Positions 33,327-33,396 of a DNA stretch of 33,396 bases are shown here, in pieces. The stretch spans positions 1 to 33,396 of the forward strand of contig JAUNNK010000004.1 in NCBI GenBank assembly GCA_030537335.1, given 5' to 3'. The notes beneath the pieces were generated by a model that worked only from the letters and a program-made list of their open reading frames with translations, searched no databases and was not told where the DNA came from. Source of the DNA: Clostridia bacterium. Lineage in GTDB: Bacteria > Bacillota > Clostridia > Christensenellales > Aristaeellaceae. The position numbers and the translations under genes were made by a program. The first letter of the stretch is position 1. Every line of letters starts with the position of its first letter.

Positions 33327-33355
33327 ATTGTAACAAACCAACCAAAGTCTGTCAA
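33327..33355 (-). promoter_or_regulatory. tetR-amidase promoter
   Basis: Minus-strand TTGACA (33350-33355), 17-bp spacer, TACAAT (33327-33332). A small palindrome ACAATGTTGT overlaps the -10 and is a plausible self-repression site. Nothing recognisable in the last 40 bases of the window. Confidence 0.7.
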
Positions 33356-33396
33356 TCACTTCTTTCCGAACCTGGATGGTTTTGAACCAACTTTGG

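Overview
The window looks like part of a high-GC Firmicutes (Clostridia-type) chromosome. The L21 leader, the rplU-prp-rpmA order and the L27 precursor with a MFKMNLQLF extension are Firmicutes traits. Lysine synthesis uses the acetylated diaminopimelate branch, and Shine-Dalgarno sites are strong (GGAGG) throughout. No phage, transposase, CRISPR array or tRNA gene was found. The first ~1.65 kb (ferredoxin fragment plus medium-chain oxidoreductase) is visibly more AT-rich than the rest and may be acquired DNA.

Layout, left to right. (1) 1-1760: 5'-truncated EFR1-type ferredoxin, NADP-dependent oxidoreductase, and a non-coding stretch with two perfect hairpins. (2) 1837-7197 (-): a 1786-residue exported protein with two Ig-like domains, a BspA-type leucine-rich block, ten more Ig-like domains and a small C-terminal domain. 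(3) 7403-11451 (+): a sensing/efflux operon made of OmpR-type regulator, ABC ATPase, ABC-2 permease, one-TM histidine kinase and a papain-like hydrolase. (4) 11583-13079 (-): an FGGY sugar kinase with a palindromic operator inside its promoter. (5) 13238-18114: lysine genes, with deacetylase-dapA-dapB-lysC on minus, divergent from dapH. (6) 18121-18412 (-): a free-standing promoter-to-terminator unit that looks like a ~250-nt structured RNA. (7) 18657-23399 (-): a branched-chain amino-acid ABC transporter, livJ-H-M-G-F, with a terminator-like hairpin in the livJ leader. (8) 23565-28311 (+): a tightly coupled five-gene operon of circularly permuted ATP-grasp ligase, alpha-E protein, transglutaminase-like protease and two AstE/AspA-like proteins, the second of which has lost its zinc ligands. 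(9) 28388-29549 (+): a C39-like secreted peptidase behind a ~350-nt hairpin-rich leader. (10) 29636-33355 (-): ogg, then rplU-prp-rpmA, then a tetR-amidase pair.

The most interesting locus is the five-gene operon. The ATP-grasp/alpha-E/transglutaminase trio is known from comparative genomics as a predicted peptide-ligation system and sits beside the Anbu proteasome in other bacteria. Here it is coupled to a probable zinc amidohydrolase and its dead paralogue. The next best leads are the RNA candidate at 18121-18377, the leader at 28422-28772 and the livJ leader hairpin.
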